The notes under the pieces: model-generated | What the model saw: only the letters and a program-made list of their open reading frames with translations | Database searches by the model: none | What the model was told of the DNA's origin: nothing | Part shown: piece by piece, positions 33,374-35,665 of the stretch | Layout: each line of letters begins with the position of its first letter | Numbering within the stretch: the first letter of the stretch is position 1 | Position numbers and translations under genes: made by a program | Assembly (NCBI GenBank): GCA_021741205.1 | Contig: JAIOYI010000016.1 | Location: 1 to 35,665 of the forward strand | Direction of reading: 5' to 3' | DNA: 35,665 nt | DNA from: Emcibacter sp. | GTDB taxonomy: Bacteria > Pseudomonadota > Alphaproteobacteria > Sphingomonadales > Emcibacteraceae

Positions 33374-35386
33374 ATGAAGCGCGCTTACTATCAAAATAAT
33401 ATTTCAATTTTTTTAGATGATGCCAAAGAAAAAATTCTTGGTGAGATCGCAAACAACAATCATTTTAACCTGGATATTTCGCAAAAGAATGCATGGGTTA
33501 CGCAGATTGAAAACCTGAAGAGACAATTGCAAGAATTTCAAAGTGGTGAAATATTTTTTGAATTTTGTATTCCTAGAATGGGAAAGCGGGTTGATGTCCT
33601 TCTTTTGATAAATGGTGTTGTGTTCGTTCTGGAATATAAAACAGGATCATACAGCTACGACAGACATGCTAAAGATCAGGCCCTTGATTATGCGCTTGAT
33701 TTAAAAAATTTTCACGAAAGTAGTCATCATAAATATATTGTGCCTATCCTTGTTTCAACTGAAGCACCTGCAGAGCCTAATGAAATCACCTGGTATCAAG
33801 ATAAAATAGCTGTGCCATTACTTTCTAATGGTAATGACTTATCGGTAATAATCACAAACGCTATATCGGATATTCGTGGCCTAAATCAATGCGCTTCGGC
33901 GGCGCATGGACTCTTGGACAATGGTCAAGACAGTTTTGATAATGAATTATGGGCAGAAAGTGGATACAAGCCTACGCCTACTATTGTTGAGGCAGCTCAA
34001 GCGCTTTATCAAGGACACTCAGTAGAGGAAATTTCTCGTTCTGATGCTGGAGCTAGGAATCTGACACATACGGCTGATTGCATATCGAATATTATTGAGC
34101 ACTCAAAAAAATATGAACGAAAATCAATCTGCTTTGTTACAGGTGTCCCAGGAGCAGGCAAAACTTTGGCAGGCTTAAATATATCAACACGTAAAGCAGG
34201 TGGATCAGAAGAACATGCCGTGTTCTTATCCGGCAATGGGCCTTTGGTCGCTGTTTTAAGAGAAGCTTTAGCCAGAGATGAAGTTGAACGAACAAAAGCC
34301 ATTGGAAAGAAACTATCTAAAAAGGAAGCAACACAGAAAGTTAGTGCCTTCATTCAGAACATTCACCATTTCAGAGATGAGGGTCTTAGGTCGTCAGAGG
34401 CCCCAACGGAGCACGTCGTTGTTTTTGATGAAGCACAGAGGGCTTGGAACCAAGCACAAGCCCAGAAATTCATGGAGAGTAAAAAGGGTGTCGCTAATTT
34501 CGATATGTCTGAACCTGAATTTTTAATTAGCGTCATGGATCGTAGAAAAGATTGGTGCACAATTGTTTGCCTTGTCGGTGGAGGACAAGAAATTAATACT
34601 GGTGAGGCGGGGCTAGTTGAATGGTTTGATGCTCTTAAAAAAAGATTTAAGCACTGGGATGTTTACCATTCAGAACAGCTTGCCAATAAAAATTATAACT
34701 GGGGGCAAGATTTAGGTGCCAAGCTTGATGAGCTTAACGCGACAGAAAAGGAAGCATTGCACTTAGCCGTTTCTATACGTTCTTACCGTGCAGAAAAGTT
34801 ATCTGATTTTGTCGGGGCTATTATTGATGGGGATGCTATCAAAGCAAAAGAGCTCCATACGCATTTAAATGATTACCCCTTAGTTATCACAAGAGACATA
34901 AATAAAACTAGAGAGTGGTTAAGACAGCATGCCAGAGGTACAGAACGTTTAGGGCTTGTTGCATCCTCAGGAGCTATTCGACTTAAGCCGGAAGGCATAA
35001 ACGTTAAGGCTGAAATTGATCCGGTTAATTGGTTTTTGAATGGCAAAGAAGATATACGCTCTTCCTATTATTTAGAAGATGTGGCAACAGAATTTGATAT
35101 TCAGGGGTTGGAGCTTGATTGGATTGGTATGTGTTGGGATGCAAATTTACGCAGAGAAAAAAACACCTGGAGCCTCTATAATTTCAGCGGCACTAAATGG
35201 CAAAATGTAAATGATCCGTATCGCCAAGTTTATTTGGCTAACGCATACAGAGTATTACTTACAAGGGCGCGCCAGGGTATGGTTATATTCATTCCCAAAG
35301 GTGATGAAAGAGATCATACACGCTCACCAAAATTTTATGATGAAACTTATGAGTTTTTATTGTCATGCAACATAAAAGCTATTTAG
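33374..35386 (+). CDS. PD-(D/E)xK nuclease fused to DUF2075/SF1-type helicase
   Basis: This 670-aa protein begins MKRAYYQNNISIFL, typical of DUF2075 proteins; an in-frame GTG at 33284 is less likely. Residues ~65-95 show a nuclease-like core: D72 in GKRVDVLL and E87-x-K89 in VFVLEYKTG. The helicase/ATPase part has Walker A GVPGAGKT (257-264), Walker B VVVFDEAQ (D352), VCLVGGGQEIN (motif III-like), EFDIQGLELDW (motif V-like) and AYRVLLTRARQG (motif VI, arginine finger). All motifs are intact, so it should be active. Such proteins are related to Schlafen-type helicases and often sit in defence or mobile regions. It appears to use alanine codons more evenly than the GCC-favouring catabolic genes, and is followed by an IS3-type element. 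Anti-phage function is inferred, not shown. Confidence 0.82.
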   Translation: MKRAYYQNNISIFLDDAKEKILGEIANNNHFNLDISQKNAWVTQIENLKRQLQEFQSGEIFFEFCIPRMGKRVDVLLLINGVVFVLEYKTGSYSYDRHAKDQALDYALDLKNFHESSHHKYIVPILVSTEAPAEPNEITWYQDKIAVPLLSNGNDLSVIITNAISDIRGLNQCASAAHGLLDNGQDSFDNELWAESGYKPTPTIVEAAQALYQGHSVEEISRSDAGARNLTHTADCISNIIEHSKKYERKSICFVTGVPGAGKTLAGLNISTRKAGGSEEHAVFLSGNGPLVAVLREALARDEVERTKAIGKKLSKKEATQKVSAFIQNIHHFRDEGLRSSEAPTEHVVVFDEAQRAWNQAQAQKFMESKKGVANFDMSEPEFLISVMDRRKDWCTIVCLVGGGQEINTGEAGLVEWFDALKKRFKHWDVYHSEQLANKNYNWGQDLGAKLDELNATEKEALHLAVSIRSYRAEKLSDFVGAIIDGDAIKAKELHTHLNDYPLVITRDINKTREWLRQHARGTERLGLVASSGAIRLKPEGINVKAEIDPVNWFLNGKEDIRSSYYLEDVATEFDIQGLELDWIGMCWDANLRREKNTWSLYNFSGTKWQNVNDPYRQVYLANAYRVLLTRARQGMVIFIPKGDERDHTRSPKFYDETYEFLLSCNIKAI

Positions 35387-35393
35387 AAAAATT

Positions 35394-35535
35394 TTAAACC
35401 AAACTATACCAAGTCGCCCGCACTTTACCGCGGCGCTGGATGCGGCCAGAGGATACCAATTCGCGCAGCCGCAATTTCAATATTTGCACTGAAATGCGGA
35501 AATTAGGCTGCAAAGGGAAGCAAGAAGTAGAGAGG
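35394..35535 (-). pseudogene. 3' remnant of a winged-helix (DNA-binding) gene truncated by an IS element
   Basis: On the minus strand an open frame ends with TAA at 35394-35396. Its last ~46 codons read like a winged-helix C-terminus (ILKLRLRELVSSGRIQRRGK then VRATWYSLV), as found at the ends of AlbA/RecG-like ATP-binding proteins and some restriction subunits. The frame runs into the left end of the IS element at about 35536, so the rest of the gene is disrupted or lies beyond it. This stretch is visibly more GC-rich than its surroundings. It is too short for firm assignment. Confidence 0.42.
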
Positions 35536-35665
35536 TGGTCCCAGAAAATCGGACAGTGTGTTAAGCTACTATTTTGATCAAGGAAGGATCATTTGAATGA
35601 GTAAAACACGCAAGAATTATCCGGCGGGATTTAAAACCAAAGTCGTTTTGGCCATGCTGCGGGAG
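35536..35665 (+). mobile_element. Left end of an IS3-family insertion sequence (runs off the window)
   Basis: A plausible terminal repeat starts TGGTCCCAGAAAATCGGACA at 35536: 5'-TG as in IS3 elements, with the ATCGGACAG motif common in this family. It lies 62 bases before the orfA start codon. The right end and target duplication are outside the window, so the exact boundary is tentative. Confidence 0.65.
35598..35665 (+). CDS. IS3-family transposase OrfA (3' end outside window)
   Basis: The first 22 codons (MSKTRKNYPAGFKTKVVLAM, then LRE) match the conserved N-terminus of IS3-family OrfA, the helix-turn-helix protein that binds the IS ends. GGAAGGA lies about eight bases before the ATG. 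In IS3 elements OrfA is usually joined to OrfB by -1 frameshifting; that part is not in the window. Confidence 0.78.

Noticed and set aside
1..35665. CRISPR arrays, tRNA or rRNA genes, riboswitches
   Set aside because: I looked for regularly spaced repeats, tRNA-like cloverleaf ends and long structured leaders and found none that could be supported.

Overview
The window looks like accessory catabolic DNA from an AT-rich proteobacterium. An alphaproteobacterium is my best guess, because of the two long TonB-dependent receptors, the two-chain indolepyruvate oxidoreductase whose beta chain carries a DUF6537-like tail, and the tightly packed small-molecule catabolic genes. No rRNA, tRNA or CRISPR array is visible, so the taxonomy is an inference.

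Region 1 (1-3815, + strand): the 3' part of iorA, then iorB and fdhD, as one compact operon. Region 2 (3816-18195, - strand): this region reads leftward from a TetR regulator. Downstream of it, almost without gaps, come a HyuA-type subunit, a small two-CxxC subunit, a TIM-barrel-like subunit, a second HyuA-type subunit and a HyuB-type subunit. Next come an acyl-CoA ligase, a DUF35 zinc-ribbon/OB protein and a thiolase, and after an intercistronic hairpin a TonB receptor with its own terminator. A glutathione S-transferase lies beyond. Subunit types and sizes match acetophenone carboxylase (Apc), an ATP-dependent ketone carboxylase. The ligase and thiolase are the next two steps of an Apc-type pathway (ketone -> beta-keto acid -> beta-ketoacyl-CoA -> two acyl-CoAs). 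The divergent operon (18513-20139, + strand) encodes an alpha/beta hydrolase and an SDR that could release an alcohol and oxidise it to the ketone. The 317-base gap between the two operons carries three copies of a TAGAWC-N4-GTTCTA operator lying on predicted promoters. The real substrate is unknown.

Region 3 (20302-22575, - strand): a secreted M28 peptidase of the glutamate carboxypeptidase II type with a complete zinc site but an altered specificity pocket. Region 4 (22722-33105): a second catabolic locus. A CaiB/BaiF CoA-transferase (-) diverges from an HMG-CoA-lyase-like gene, a HyuA/HyuB pair, an isochorismatase-fold amidase and a TonB receptor (+), followed by a strong terminator and a GntR/FCD regulator. 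Two identical TTGTATACAA palindromes in the divergent gap are the likely GntR sites. HyuAB plus an amidase resembles the N-methylhydantoin -> N-carbamoyl compound -> amine route.

Region 5 (33106-35665): a PD-(D/E)xK nuclease fused to a DUF2075 helicase, then a 3' remnant of a winged-helix gene cut by the left end of an IS3-family element that runs off the window. This end looks like a mobile or defence-type insertion next to the catabolic genes.
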